From: an uncultured Flammeovirgaceae bacterium
GTDB taxonomy: Bacteria > Bacteroidota > Bacteroidia > Cytophagales > Cyclobacteriaceae
Direction: 5' to 3'
DNA: 64,000 bases
NCBI GenBank assembly: GCA_937883755.1
Contig: CAKZYA010000048.1
Location: 1-64,000, forward strand
Shown here piece by piece: positions 40,565 through 50,228 of the stretch. The notes beneath the pieces were generated by a model that searched no databases, was not told the DNA's origin, and worked only from the letters and a program-made list of their open reading frames with translations. The position numbers and the translations under genes are program-made. The first letter of the stretch is position 1. Every line of letters begins with the position of its first letter.

Positions 40565-40755
40565 TAGCGGCAGGTCTCCTGGCTGCATCCGACCTCGCTT
40601 CGCCTTCTCATCCACCTTAGGTGGACAATGGCATCATGAAGCTAGTATAACTATCTACTCGTAGTTGAGCAGATCGGACTCACAGTTGCGCGTCAGCTCG
40701 CGATTTACACGCGATTCCCTATTATCCTCGCCTTTCGTTGAGGGCCGTCATCGTT
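40565..40755 (-). ncRNA. cobalamin (B12) riboswitch upstream of metE
   Basis: Minus strand has the B12 box AGCCAGGAGACCTGCC (40569..40584), GGGAATCGCGTGTAAATCGCGAGCTGACGCGCAACTGT and GATGCCATTGTCCACC in canonical order. Boundaries approximate. Confidence 0.92.
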
Positions 40756-40836
40756 TTGATAAAGAAATTAAGTAAAGAACTTGTTACCTGTGAAGGTAAA
40801 GGATAAAAGACAATTAGAAAACTAATGAGAGATAAT

Positions 40837-42075
40837 TTAGACTTTATACTTCTTTACTAACGTAGCATCGGGATCCATACCCAGTCCTGGTTCGCTTGGC
40901 GCGGTAATGTGCCCATTTTTAATAGGAAATGCAGTAAGAGCTGGGTTGAAGTCACGGGCTTTGGCTGGGTAAGTTTCCAAAATCAGTGCATTAGAAATAG
41001 AGGCCACGGCATGAACATTCATATGAGAAAAACCGTGAGGAGCCACGGGTACGTGGTAAGCCGAGCAAAGTGCTGCGATCTTTCGCATCTCAGTTAAACC
41101 GCCTCCTTTGATGGTATCTATATTTACGATGTCGCAGGAGTGATTTTCCACTAAATCGCGGGCACCCCAGCGAGTATACTCATTTTCTCCGGCTACCACC
41201 GGAATGTCGAGAGCTTCCCGCACTTCTGCGTTGCCCCGCCAGTCGTCAGGAGCTACGGGTTCCTCAAACCAGTATAAGTCCAGGTCTTCCACCATACGTC
41301 CGTAGCGAATAGCTTCGTAAGCGGAAGCGTAGCCATTGTTAGCGTCTACCATCACCCGGGCACTGCTGCCTAGAGCCTTCGCCACTGCGCGGGTTCGTTC
41401 GGCATCAGCTTTGGCATCCAGGTAGCCAATTTTCATCTTAACTACTGGGTATCCTTCCGCTACGTAGCTTTCCATCTCCTTCACTAGCTCGGGGATGCCC
41501 TTATCTTCAGCATAATACCCACCCGCTGCGTATACCGGAATTTGCTCCCGAAAGGTGCCCAACACTTTGTGTACAGGTAACCCAAGTGCTTTTCCCACAA
41601 TATCCCATACGCAAAGGTCAACGCTACCAATGGCGTGAATCTCTTTGCCTTTGGCTACTGGCTTACGGTTGTCAAAAAACATGTGGTGCCACACCTGCTC
41701 GGTATTCATCAGGTTTAGCCCCTTAATTTTCTTTACGAAACTTAGTACATCTTTATCAGACCCCTTGGTAACCGCGTAGCCCGTAATTCCTTCGTTAGTG
41801 GTAATCTTTAGAAACGTAGTGGAAGGATAGTCGCCCCCCGATTCTTTGATGGCATTCCAGGTGCGAGGGGTTTTTTTATCAAATTTTAGACGAATGATTT
41901 CGGCATCCTCAATCTTGATAAACTGTAATGCATCCCGAACAGAAGGTTGTTGACTAGGATCGGTAGATTGTAGCCATCGTTGTCCAGCTAGGGCTGGAGC
42001 AGTAGCTAGGGCTGTTACTCCGGTGGTTGCGGTTTTAATAAAGTTGCGTCGTGCTTTCATGGTGGTAAGGTGCAA
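40837..42075 (-). CDS. mandelate racemase/muconate lactonizing enzyme family protein
   Basis: KMKIGYLDAKAD, VMVDANNGYAS, WFEEPVAPDD, VAGENEYTRWG, HGFSHMNVH; N-terminal export-like MKARRNFIKTATTG. Confidence 0.9.
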   Translation of the reverse strand: MHLTTMKARRNFIKTATTGVTALATAPALAGQRWLQSTDPSQQPSVRDALQFIKIEDAEIIRLKFDKKTPRTWNAIKESGGDYPSTTFLKITTNEGITGYAVTKGSDKDVLSFVKKIKGLNLMNTEQVWHHMFFDNRKPVAKGKEIHAIGSVDLCVWDIVGKALGLPVHKVLGTFREQIPVYAAGGYYAEDKGIPELVKEMESYVAEGYPVVKMKIGYLDAKADAERTRAVAKALGSSARVMVDANNGYASAYEAIRYGRMVEDLDLYWFEEPVAPDDWRGNAEVREALDIPVVAGENEYTRWGARDLVENHSCDIVNIDTIKGGGLTEMRKIAALCSAYHVPVAPHGFSHMNVHAVASISNALILETYPAKARDFNPALTAFPIKNGHITAPSEPGLGMDPDATLVKKYKV

Positions 42076-42113
42076 ATATTCAGTGTCAATTTACAAAAAA
42101 TAACGGCTACTGA

Positions 42114-42545
42114 TTGCAGTTCTTCCTGTTGGCTACTACCTTCACAAATAATTTGAAGCGTTGGTTATCTCATATCGCCCTGTTACTTTTTGCTGTGATG
42201 AGCCTGAATATTCTGGCGATTCCTCTGACGTATCTGGATTTCACACTACGGCAAGATTACTACGCTAATGTGCTCTGCGAAAATAAAGATCAGCCGATTG
42301 CCATTTGTGGTGGACGTTGTTTTGTAGATAAGCAAGTAGCTGCGTTGCAGATAGTTACTCAACCCGTTTCTGATCCGGCACCGGCTGCCCCAACTTTAGA
42401 AATTGACTTATCACTTTACGTAGTAACCGAACGGTTACATTTTATTCCGAATGATCATCTGGCTATGTCGGTTGGTTATTCGGATGCCAGTCTCTCATTT
42501 CCTTCTGACTATCCCACGTCAGTTTTTCATCCGCCCCAAGTATAA
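42114..42545 (+). CDS. small Cys-containing membrane protein upstream of MbnP/MbnH
   Basis: 143 aa; one TM helix then CENKDQPIAICGGRCFVDKQVA. Confidence 0.6.
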   Translation: MQFFLLATTFTNNLKRWLSHIALLLFAVMSLNILAIPLTYLDFTLRQDYYANVLCENKDQPIAICGGRCFVDKQVAALQIVTQPVSDPAPAAPTLEIDLSLYVVTERLHFIPNDHLAMSVGYSDASLSFPSDYPTSVFHPPQV

Positions 42546-42760
42546 GCCTCTTTTTTCTTGTTTTCTGGTAAGCTATTTCAATGGGTTCATTTGAAAATGA
42601 AGGTGTTGTCTCTCTGTCTGTAGGCTAGTAGCTTCACTTATAGTCCTTGTATAGCAGGAAAGCAATACCCCATTACTATTTTCTTATTAATCAGCTTTAC
42701 TGCCTTATCTAAGACTTTGATAATGAGTGTGGTAAAGCGGCTTATACTTAATTCATTATC

Positions 42761-43615
42761 ATGAAACGATATTCATATTTTATTATCAGTTTATTAGTTA
42801 TTATTCTATTTTCTGCTTGTGAGGAAGATGAAGGGGGAACGGCTCCGACGGTATCCGGAGCACTCTCCATTGAATTTGATAACTACGTAGGCACTCAACC
42901 TATGCAGCTTGACCCAGAGGGTTCTACTGACTACCGATATACTACCGGAGCCGGGCAGGAGTTTAACCTATCTACCTTCCGCTATTATATCAGCAACATT
43001 AAACTGGAGGGACCAGATGGTGCTAGCTTTGAGGACGAAATGAACGCTAGTGCCAACGCGGATGAAGTGCAAGGGTACTATCTGGTACAAGAAGGCGATC
43101 CGGATAGCTATTTTATTGACTTGGATGAGGTTCCAGTAGGTCAGTACAACAAGATGACCTTTACGCTGGGCATTGCTGAAGAGGGAGTACAAGAAGGGGC
43201 GGCCGGAGGAATTCTCGACCCGGCAGAAGGAGCCTGGTTCTGGACTTGGAACTCCGGGTACATTAGTTTGGGTATGGAAGGTACTGCGGCTGACTCACCT
43301 CAAGAACGAGTAGAACGAGACGGCTTAGTAACCGAAGCTAATACTTTTCAGCTACATGTAGGCGGCTGGAAAGAATTGGAAGGTAACGACAATATGGTCA
43401 ATAATATCCGTACTATCACCTTAGACTTTGGCGATGTGGTTACCGTAGGTCAGGACGTGAAGCCTAAAGTACACCTAGTATTCGATATGCTAAAGATATT
43501 GGATGGAGCAGCGATAGACTTTTCTCAAACATTCCAAGTACACGCTCCCCGAGCTGCGGTGCCGATGGCTGACGAAATTCCGGGTGCATTTACGGTAGAT
43601 CATGTGCATCAGTAA
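42761..43615 (+). CDS. MbnP family lipoprotein
   Basis: Lipobox IILFSAC; LSIEFDNYVG, FRYYISNIKLEGPDG, QLHVGGWKELEGNDN. Confidence 0.82.
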   Translation: MKRYSYFIISLLVIILFSACEEDEGGTAPTVSGALSIEFDNYVGTQPMQLDPEGSTDYRYTTGAGQEFNLSTFRYYISNIKLEGPDGASFEDEMNASANADEVQGYYLVQEGDPDSYFIDLDEVPVGQYNKMTFTLGIAEEGVQEGAAGGILDPAEGAWFWTWNSGYISLGMEGTAADSPQERVERDGLVTEANTFQLHVGGWKELEGNDNMVNNIRTITLDFGDVVTVGQDVKPKVHLVFDMLKILDGAAIDFSQTFQVHAPRAAVPMADEIPGAFTVDHVHQ

Positions 43616-44669
43616 GTTGTTGCTCTCAGGCAAGCAAGCTGGTAGCGTTTTATTTGCTGCCAGCTTGCTACTGTTTTCTTGCCAGTCGGAAGGAGATGAA
43701 GGGTTGATGGATATAACGTATCGGTTTGAGAAACCAGCGAACTTTCCTGAACCTACCTACACCTTTGAGAATAATCCGGTTACGCCCGAAGGTTTTCGAC
43801 TGGGACGACGGTTGTTTTTTGATCCACTACTTTCTCGCGATGGTTCGGTTTCTTGTAGTAATTGCCACCAGCAAGGGTTGGCATTTGCTGACGGTCCTCA
43901 GCATCCGTTCAGCGTAGGGGTAGATAATCAACTAGGAATTCGGAATGCTCCGCCACTAGCAAATCTGGCATTTAAGCGGGAGTTTTTCTGGGATGGAGGG
44001 GTGACGCATCTGGATTTTGTGCCAACCAACGCTATCGAGAATGAATTGGAGATGGACGAGAGTTTGGCGAATGTGGTGGATAAATTGAATCAACATCCGG
44101 AGTATCCGGCATTGTTCAAGCAAGCGTTTGGGGTTGATACCATTACCTCACCCTACATGTTGCACGCCTTTTCCCAGTTTATGGTGATGATGATTTCGGC
44201 TAATTCCAAGTATGATAAATACGTTCGGAACGAAGGCGAAACACTAACTGATGAGGAACTGAAAGGAATGCGTTTGTTTGAGGAAAAATGCGGAGCTTGC
44301 CACAGTGGTGAGCTATTCTCCGACTTCAGTTTCCGCAACAATGGCATCAGTACCACCTTTAGCGACGAAGGCCGAGCCCGAATTACCGAACACCCGTCGG
44401 ATATAGGAAAGTTTCGCGTTCCTAGCTTGCGTAATATTGCCCGAACGGCTCCCTACATGCACAACGCCCGGCTTAAAACACTGGAAGAAGTGTTGGCACA
44501 TTATGCCAGCGGAGTACAAGAATCATCTACGTTAGACCCGCTACTTAACGATGGAGCCCAGCTCGGCATTCTGATGACTGATGAAGAACAAGCGCAGATT
44601 ATTACTTTTCTAGAAACACTTACCGATTACGAATTCATCGCTGACGAACGTTTTCAGAATACCCAATAA
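43602..44669 (+). CDS. di-heme cytochrome-c peroxidase/MbnH family protein
   Basis: Two heme motifs CSNCH and CGACH; FRLGRRLFFDPLLSRDGSVSC; overlaps the MbnP gene. Confidence 0.88.
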   Translation: MCISKLLLSGKQAGSVLFAASLLLFSCQSEGDEGLMDITYRFEKPANFPEPTYTFENNPVTPEGFRLGRRLFFDPLLSRDGSVSCSNCHQQGLAFADGPQHPFSVGVDNQLGIRNAPPLANLAFKREFFWDGGVTHLDFVPTNAIENELEMDESLANVVDKLNQHPEYPALFKQAFGVDTITSPYMLHAFSQFMVMMISANSKYDKYVRNEGETLTDEELKGMRLFEEKCGACHSGELFSDFSFRNNGISTTFSDEGRARITEHPSDIGKFRVPSLRNIARTAPYMHNARLKTLEEVLAHYASGVQESSTLDPLLNDGAQLGILMTDEEQAQIITFLETLTDYEFIADERFQNTQ

Positions 44670-44676
44670 CCCACTT

Positions 44677-45597
44677 ATGAAATCTATTTTTGCCTTATTT
44701 ATATTAATAATTACTACTGTAAGCTCAAGCCACGCCTGCGATGTGTGTGGTTGTTCACTGGGAAGTAACTACTTCGGTATTCTTCCCCAGTTTGATAAGC
44801 ACTTCGTCGGGGTACGTTGGCACCACAGTTCGTTTTTCGCTCAGATGAACCATAATAGCGAACTACTAGAACGAGAATATTCCAACGATTCTTACCATCA
44901 GCTTGAGTTATGGGGGCGGTTTTATCTATCCCCCCGAATTCAACTATTTACTTCCGTACCCTATTCAATCAACTTTATGCGGGGCAGTCATCAGACGGTG
45001 ACCGCCTCGGGCATTGGAGATATTTCGGTACTGGTGAACTATACCCTGGTAAATACGGGTGAAGATGTAGGTAATCCCTGGCGACATATTTGGTTGGCTG
45101 GAGGAGGAGTTAAACTGCCTACTGGAGATTTTCGGCAGGAAGACAATGGCACGTTAGTTAATCCTAACTTTCAATTAGGTACTGGTAGTACTGATTTTGT
45201 GCTTAACACGGTTTACACGGTGCGTTACCAAAACTACGGAATCAATCTGGGAGCTACTAGGCAATTTAATACTGAAAATCCGGAAGCGTACCGCTTTGGT
45301 AATCAGTGGAATACTTCAGCACAACTGTTTTACTGGCGGCAAATGAAAAGTTGGTCACTGCTTCCCAATGTAGGGGTTTATTACGAAACTGCTGAGATGC
45401 ATACCGACGAAGGGTTTCGGCAGCTCAATACTGGTGGCGAAGCCTGGTTCGCTCAGGCAGGACTAGATGTTTACTACCAAGACTTAGCTATCGGGTTCAG
45501 TTTTAAAAATCCAATAAACCAGCGTATGAACAGTGATGCCATTGCCGATATTGAAGCTCAAGAACGCTGGACAGTTAGTGTGATTTATAACTTTTAG
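44677..45597 (+). CDS. outer-membrane beta-barrel/transporter-like protein
   Basis: Signal peptide then CDVCGCSLGSNYFGILPQF; amphipathic strands; terminal WTVSVIYNF. Confidence 0.65.
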   Translation: MKSIFALFILIITTVSSSHACDVCGCSLGSNYFGILPQFDKHFVGVRWHHSSFFAQMNHNSELLEREYSNDSYHQLELWGRFYLSPRIQLFTSVPYSINFMRGSHQTVTASGIGDISVLVNYTLVNTGEDVGNPWRHIWLAGGGVKLPTGDFRQEDNGTLVNPNFQLGTGSTDFVLNTVYTVRYQNYGINLGATRQFNTENPEAYRFGNQWNTSAQLFYWRQMKSWSLLPNVGVYYETAEMHTDEGFRQLNTGGEAWFAQAGLDVYYQDLAIGFSFKNPINQRMNSDAIADIEAQERWTVSVIYNF

Positions 45598-45710
45598 GCA
45601 ACAGAAGACGGAGGAGGAAGGACGGAAAAGGGAAGATGTAAATATATCTCAGCTTTCCTTTTCCTGTGCTCTGTCTTTTGTTATCCAACAATAATAAAAT
45701 CATATAAAGT

Positions 45711-46565
45711 ATGAGAACTTATTCTATTATTCTAGGAATAACCCTATGGGTCGCTATGGTTCAAACCGTAGTTGGGCAAGAGAAGAAACCAATTTCCGAG
45801 GAGGACTCGCTAGAAATACAAAAGTTAGAACGCGACCTGATGGCAGGAAAACACCAGGAGGTGATGGGGAGGGTATTTGGCGCACCTGAGTATAACATTA
45901 AAACTATTGGAATTTTAGTATACGACGGCGTGAATGACTTGGATATGATTGGCCCCCGTTACATTTTGGGGACTATGGGAGCCAAGACCGAACTGATTGC
46001 CGTAGAACCAGGAAACGTAAAAACCATTAAAGGAATAGAAATTATTCCCGACAACATTATTGACTCGGTTGATCAGCTCGATATTCTAGTGATTCCAGGT
46101 GGGTTTCAGGAAACATTGAAAACCGCTTACGATCAACGGGTACTTGAGTGGATACGGAAAATTGATAAGAGTAGTACGTTCACTGCTTCGGTGTGCACGG
46201 GTGGTTGGATACTAGGTGCCACGGGTTTGCTAGATGGAAAAAAGGCTACAACGAACTGGTACCGAGCTGAAGAGATGCTGGCAAAGCATGGGGCTACATT
46301 TACCAATGAACGCTTTACCCGAGATGGTAAGTACTGGACATCGGCTGGAGTTACCGCTGGCATGGATATGTCGTTAGCAATAATGAAAAAAGTTTGGGGA
46401 GAAAACTATACGCAAGGAATAATGCTGGATATGGAATACGATCCTGCTCCGCCGGTGGAGGGAGGCAGTCCAGAAAAAACGGATAATGTAGTTCATTGGA
46501 TGTTAGAAAGTATGTACGATGCTGGCATCACAGCACTTATGGATAGCCTGGAAAGTGACCACTGA
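45711..46565 (+). CDS. exported DJ-1/PfpI family protein
   Basis: Signal peptide; GILVYDGVNDLDMIGP, ILVIPGGFQ, nucleophile segment SVCTGGWILGATGLLDGKKATTNW. Confidence 0.87.
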   Translation: MRTYSIILGITLWVAMVQTVVGQEKKPISEEDSLEIQKLERDLMAGKHQEVMGRVFGAPEYNIKTIGILVYDGVNDLDMIGPRYILGTMGAKTELIAVEPGNVKTIKGIEIIPDNIIDSVDQLDILVIPGGFQETLKTAYDQRVLEWIRKIDKSSTFTASVCTGGWILGATGLLDGKKATTNWYRAEEMLAKHGATFTNERFTRDGKYWTSAGVTAGMDMSLAIMKKVWGENYTQGIMLDMEYDPAPPVEGGSPEKTDNVVHWMLESMYDAGITALMDSLESDH

Positions 46566-46596
46566 ATAGTACCACTAACTATCGAGTTAGCTTATC

Positions 46597-46707
46597 TTAA
46601 AGTAATAGTGTAAAATAGTTTTCCAGGTCTTCAATTTCTGTCCAGTCACAGCCTTCTAAAAGCTTGTAAAGCTTAATAAGATTGTTATTTAGCTTGTATT
46701 CCTCTCA
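46597..46707 (-). pseudogene. short orphan coding remnant
   Basis: Minus-strand frame EEYKLNNNLIKLYKLLEGCDWTEIEDLENYFTLLL* bounded upstream by TGA and with no start codon. Confidence 0.3.
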
Positions 46708-46967
46708 AAAAGGTATAGATTTACAGTACATTTCTGTCGCTGTATCGCTTTTGCAAGCCTGATATCTGGATTTTCTGGTTTCCGAAAAACAGCCTCATCC
46801 AATTGGCTCCTTTCTGACTTCTACGTCGCTTTCTAATTACACGTATTTAAGGTTTGGTTGAAATTACAGCCTGCTAATTGTTTCATCATCCCCAAATGGG
46901 CGTCGCTCAAAATATCGGTAGGGTTGTCATAAGTCCGCTACTTATTTTCAACTATCAAACCATATTT

Positions 46968-49508
46968 ATGATGAAAAGAACAACGACTATCTTCTGGTGC
47001 TACTTAATAGTAGCCGCACTGTCGGGACTGACTGTACCTAGTTATGCTCAAACACCTCCCACTTTCGAAGGGCGACATCTAGCGCAGTGGGATGGAGCGA
47101 AGGATCGACCATCAACTCAAGTTTCAGGCACCTCCCATCAGGTGCTGACTGAAGTCATTACCTCCTACGACCTGTATACGCTAGACGCTAGAGCTATCGA
47201 TCGTTACGTAAAGAGTACACCTGAATCAGCCACCTTTCAGTTGGTATTAGGTGAGGAGTATCAATGGGAAATAATGTTAGAAGAGAATAATCTACTATCT
47301 CCCGACTATCAATCGTTCGCTCTCACATCTCAAGGTAAGGTAGAGGTGGCATCAACACCGACCGTAACTTTTCGTGGACAACTCTTATCAGAAGGTGGTG
47401 GTGAAGTTAGGCTACTATTAGATGGAGATCAGCTGCAAGGGTTTGTTACAGTTAACGATAAGAAAATATATCTGGAAAATCTGAGTAATCTGTCTTCTGG
47501 TGCTAGTACCTCGCAGTTCGTGCTGTATTCTGAAGATGCCGTAAAGGAAGAAGGCGAACTACTCTGTTTGGCTAAACAAGAACAGGCGTACGATAAACAA
47601 ATACAGGATCGGGTGACCGACCAGGCCGCCAACGGTTGTGAGGATCAGGCGGAGCTAGAAATTGCTACGCTGGCACTATTTCGACGATTTAACTCGGCGG
47701 GAAGCCAACCCGCAGTCAATAATGAGATTTTGGGGATCCTCAATAATGTGCAAGCCAATTATAACCAATTTAGTATCAAGTTTAATGTAGTAGAGCAAGT
47801 AGTATCCACTTGCTCTAGCTGTGATCCCTGGACGACTACGAATCCTTCTAGTATTCTTCGGGAGTTTACCAACTGGGGATCTTCCGGCTTCAGTCAGCGA
47901 CATGATGCGGGCATTTGTTTCTTCGACGGCGCTGGGTCAGGTACAGTAGGAGTTGCCTGGGTGGGTGCCATTTGTACTTCCAGTCGCTACTCCGTTTGCG
48001 ATAAGTTACGCACCTCAGAAAGTAACCGCGTACTGGTTGCTCATGAAGTAGGACATAACTTCAGTGCCAGACATGATGCCAGTGGTTCACCTTTCATTAT
48101 GGCACCCTCAGTGAATACCTCTTCAAATTGGTCAAGTGCCTCAACGAATGCTATTAATAACCATATTTCTAGCCGTAGCTGTCTGTCTTGCGTTGGTGGC
48201 GGAGGCACACCACCCCCTGTTGCCTGTCCGGTGCCGACGCAACTCAGAGCTCAAAATATTAGTGTTACTACAGTTTCGCTCAATTGGAGAAGTGCAGGAA
48301 GTGGTAATGATTATCGTCTTCAATACCGCCGTCAGGGTACTTCCTCGTGGACTTCTCGTAATGTAGGGTCAAGTAACGCTTCGCTCTCCGGCCTTAGAGC
48401 TAACACCACTTATCAATGGCGGGTACGCACTATTTGTGATAACAGTAACTCTGACTATATCAGTGGACCTAATTTTACTACCCGCCCTGAAGATACCAAC
48501 GGATGCACTGCACCTACTGCTTTAGTGGTGAATAATATTCGTACTAGTACGGCTAGCTTTGATTGGCGTAGTATGAATGGAGCTCGAAACTATACTTTTC
48601 GTATTCGATCTAAAGGGAGCTCTCGGTGGTTTAGTTTCAACGTAAGTCGAAGCAGTATTGGTGTCAGAGGTATGCGAAGTGGTACTACATACCAGTGGCA
48701 AGTACGTACTAATTGCTCCGGTGGCTCATCGAATTACGTGGTTGGTGCTGAGTTTACTACTTCTGCTAATCAAGTCGCTAGTGCTACCAATAATGTGGTA
48801 TGGAGTGAAACTTTCACAATGGCTGATAATAGGGCAGGTAATTCTGCTTGGACTAGCCGAGTAACTGACGCTAATCAGGGCGTAGCTCACGTGGTGGATG
48901 GAAGATTTACGATTAGTAATACATCGGCTGAGTGGCAGTCCGAAAAGATTAATATCAGCGAACTGAAGGAGTTTGAGTTGACTTACGATATTGAGAGTAT
49001 AATTGCTCAAGATGGTGGTGAATTGACTTTTTACTATCGTATGGATGGAGGAGAGTGGGAAGAAGTTGATCAGCAGTCTGAAGCTTTAGAACGTACATCA
49101 GTAATAATTAGTGGACTAGCTACTGGTGAGTGGCTAGAACTCCGCTTTGTTGCCAGCACCAACTCAGCGAAGCAGGTCTATTATCTGGATAACATTGGGG
49201 TAGTATGTGCCAACTGTGAAACTGAAACGCTATCAGCAACATCAGTATTAACCTCCGATGATGAGTTGGTGGACGTAACTGTTTATCCTAACCCTTACTA
49301 CGAAAGTTTCCGTATTGATCTTCCGTCGGAGGTAGAGCAACTTAGCGCCCAAGTATTCGATCTTCAGGGAAAATTGGTACAGCAAGAACAGTATATGTTA
49401 CCCAAACGCAGGCTGGAACTAGGAAAAGGACTTGATCCTGGCCTTTATGTGGTGCGGTTATCTGGTTCTGAATTCCTTCGCGAGCTAAAGATTACTAAGC
49501 AAGAATAG
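46968..49508 (+). CDS. M12-type zinc metallopeptidase with two fibronectin type III domains and T9SS sorting domain
   Basis: VAHEVGHNFSARHDA active site; two FnIII repeats (CPVPTQLRAQNISVTTVSLNW.., CTAPTALVVNNIRTSTASFDW..); C-terminal VTVYPNPYYESFRI..LDPGLYVVRLSGSEFLRELKITKQ; start set at MMKRTTTIFW. Confidence 0.87.
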   Translation: MMKRTTTIFWCYLIVAALSGLTVPSYAQTPPTFEGRHLAQWDGAKDRPSTQVSGTSHQVLTEVITSYDLYTLDARAIDRYVKSTPESATFQLVLGEEYQWEIMLEENNLLSPDYQSFALTSQGKVEVASTPTVTFRGQLLSEGGGEVRLLLDGDQLQGFVTVNDKKIYLENLSNLSSGASTSQFVLYSEDAVKEEGELLCLAKQEQAYDKQIQDRVTDQAANGCEDQAELEIATLALFRRFNSAGSQPAVNNEILGILNNVQANYNQFSIKFNVVEQVVSTCSSCDPWTTTNPSSILREFTNWGSSGFSQRHDAGICFFDGAGSGTVGVAWVGAICTSSRYSVCDKLRTSESNRVLVAHEVGHNFSARHDASGSPFIMAPSVNTSSNWSSASTNAINNHISSRSCLSCVGGGGTPPPVACPVPTQLRAQNISVTTVSLNWRSAGSGNDYRLQYRRQGTSSWTSRNVGSSNASLSGLRANTTYQWRVRTICDNSNSDYISGPNFTTRPEDTNGCTAPTALVVNNIRTSTASFDWRSMNGARNYTFRIRSKGSSRWFSFNVSRSSIGVRGMRSGTTYQWQVRTNCSGGSSNYVVGAEFTTSANQVASATNNVVWSETFTMADNRAGNSAWTSRVTDANQGVAHVVDGRFTISNTSAEWQSEKINISELKEFELTYDIESIIAQDGGELTFYYRMDGGEWEEVDQQSEALERTSVIISGLATGEWLELRFVASTNSAKQVYYLDNIGVVCANCETETLSATSVLTSDDELVDVTVYPNPYYESFRIDLPSEVEQLSAQVFDLQGKLVQQEQYMLPKRRLELGKGLDPGLYVVRLSGSEFLRELKITKQE

Positions 49509-49519
49509 TTACAGTAAAT

Positions 49520-49580
49520 GCTAGGCTGTGTTTGGTGAATATTCTTGAAGAAAAAAGGTGTTTGTCAGGCGCAGCCTAGC
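49520..49580. repeat. intergenic inverted repeat
   Basis: GCTAGGCTGTG (49520..49530) and CGCAGCCTAGC (49570..49580), 10/11 complementary; 39-nt loop. Confidence 0.5.
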
Positions 49581-49687
49581 GTTAGAATTACAAGAAAACT
49601 CATGGTCTAAATCTCAAAATTTTCGTGAAAACTAACGTAACTTGCGAGTGAGTCAAATTTCTATTTGACCATCAGATATACTAATTC

Positions 49688-50179
49688 ATGTACTTATCCC
49701 ATAACCCTATGTATCGATTATTTTTTGGATTCTTTTCCTTAATTTTTATCAGCTTAAGTAGTTGTCAATCTTCTACTACCACGGAAGCCGATGCTAATCT
49801 CACTCAGGCTCAGGAAATTTACGATGAGGCCATCGTTGTCCACGATGAAGTGATGCCTCGAATGGATGAAATGATGCGACTACGGAGAACTGTACAGCAG
49901 CAAATGGATTCGCTACAACAAGTAGATTCTGTAGCTTATGCTGACACATTACAGCAGATGCAAACCATCGTGCAAAATCTAAAAGAAGCTGATGATGCTA
50001 TGATGCAGTGGATGCGAAATACAGTGGGAGTTCCTACTCAAGAAGAGTTACAATCCCCTGACCCAGTTGATACTACGAATATTATTCAGGTGCAGCAGCA
50101 GCAAAAAGCGGCTATTGAGCAAGTTAAACAGCAAATGGAAAGTAGTATCGAAGAAGCAAAAGCACTGTTGAATGAATGA
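49688..50179 (+). CDS. putative lipoprotein with coiled coil
   Basis: Lipobox-like LISLSSC; long heptad/Gln-rich helix. Confidence 0.6.
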   Translation: MYLSHNPMYRLFFGFFSLIFISLSSCQSSTTTEADANLTQAQEIYDEAIVVHDEVMPRMDEMMRLRRTVQQQMDSLQQVDSVAYADTLQQMQTIVQNLKEADDAMMQWMRNTVGVPTQEELQSPDPVDTTNIIQVQQQQKAAIEQVKQQMESSIEEAKALLNE

Positions 50180-50222
50180 TGATTAATGATTAGTGAGCAA
50201 TACATTCTACCCATCATTCATT
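50171..50222. repeat. intergenic palindromic repeat, copy B
   Basis: Perfect 10-bp arms AATGAATGAT/ATCATTCATT; core resembles copy A. Confidence 0.45.
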
Positions 50223-50228
50223 AAGAAG

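Noticed and set aside
40432-40664. Two plus-strand ORFs (62 and 61 aa) over the metE leader
   Set aside because: They are the complement of the cobalamin riboswitch and leader; sequence is explained by RNA structure.
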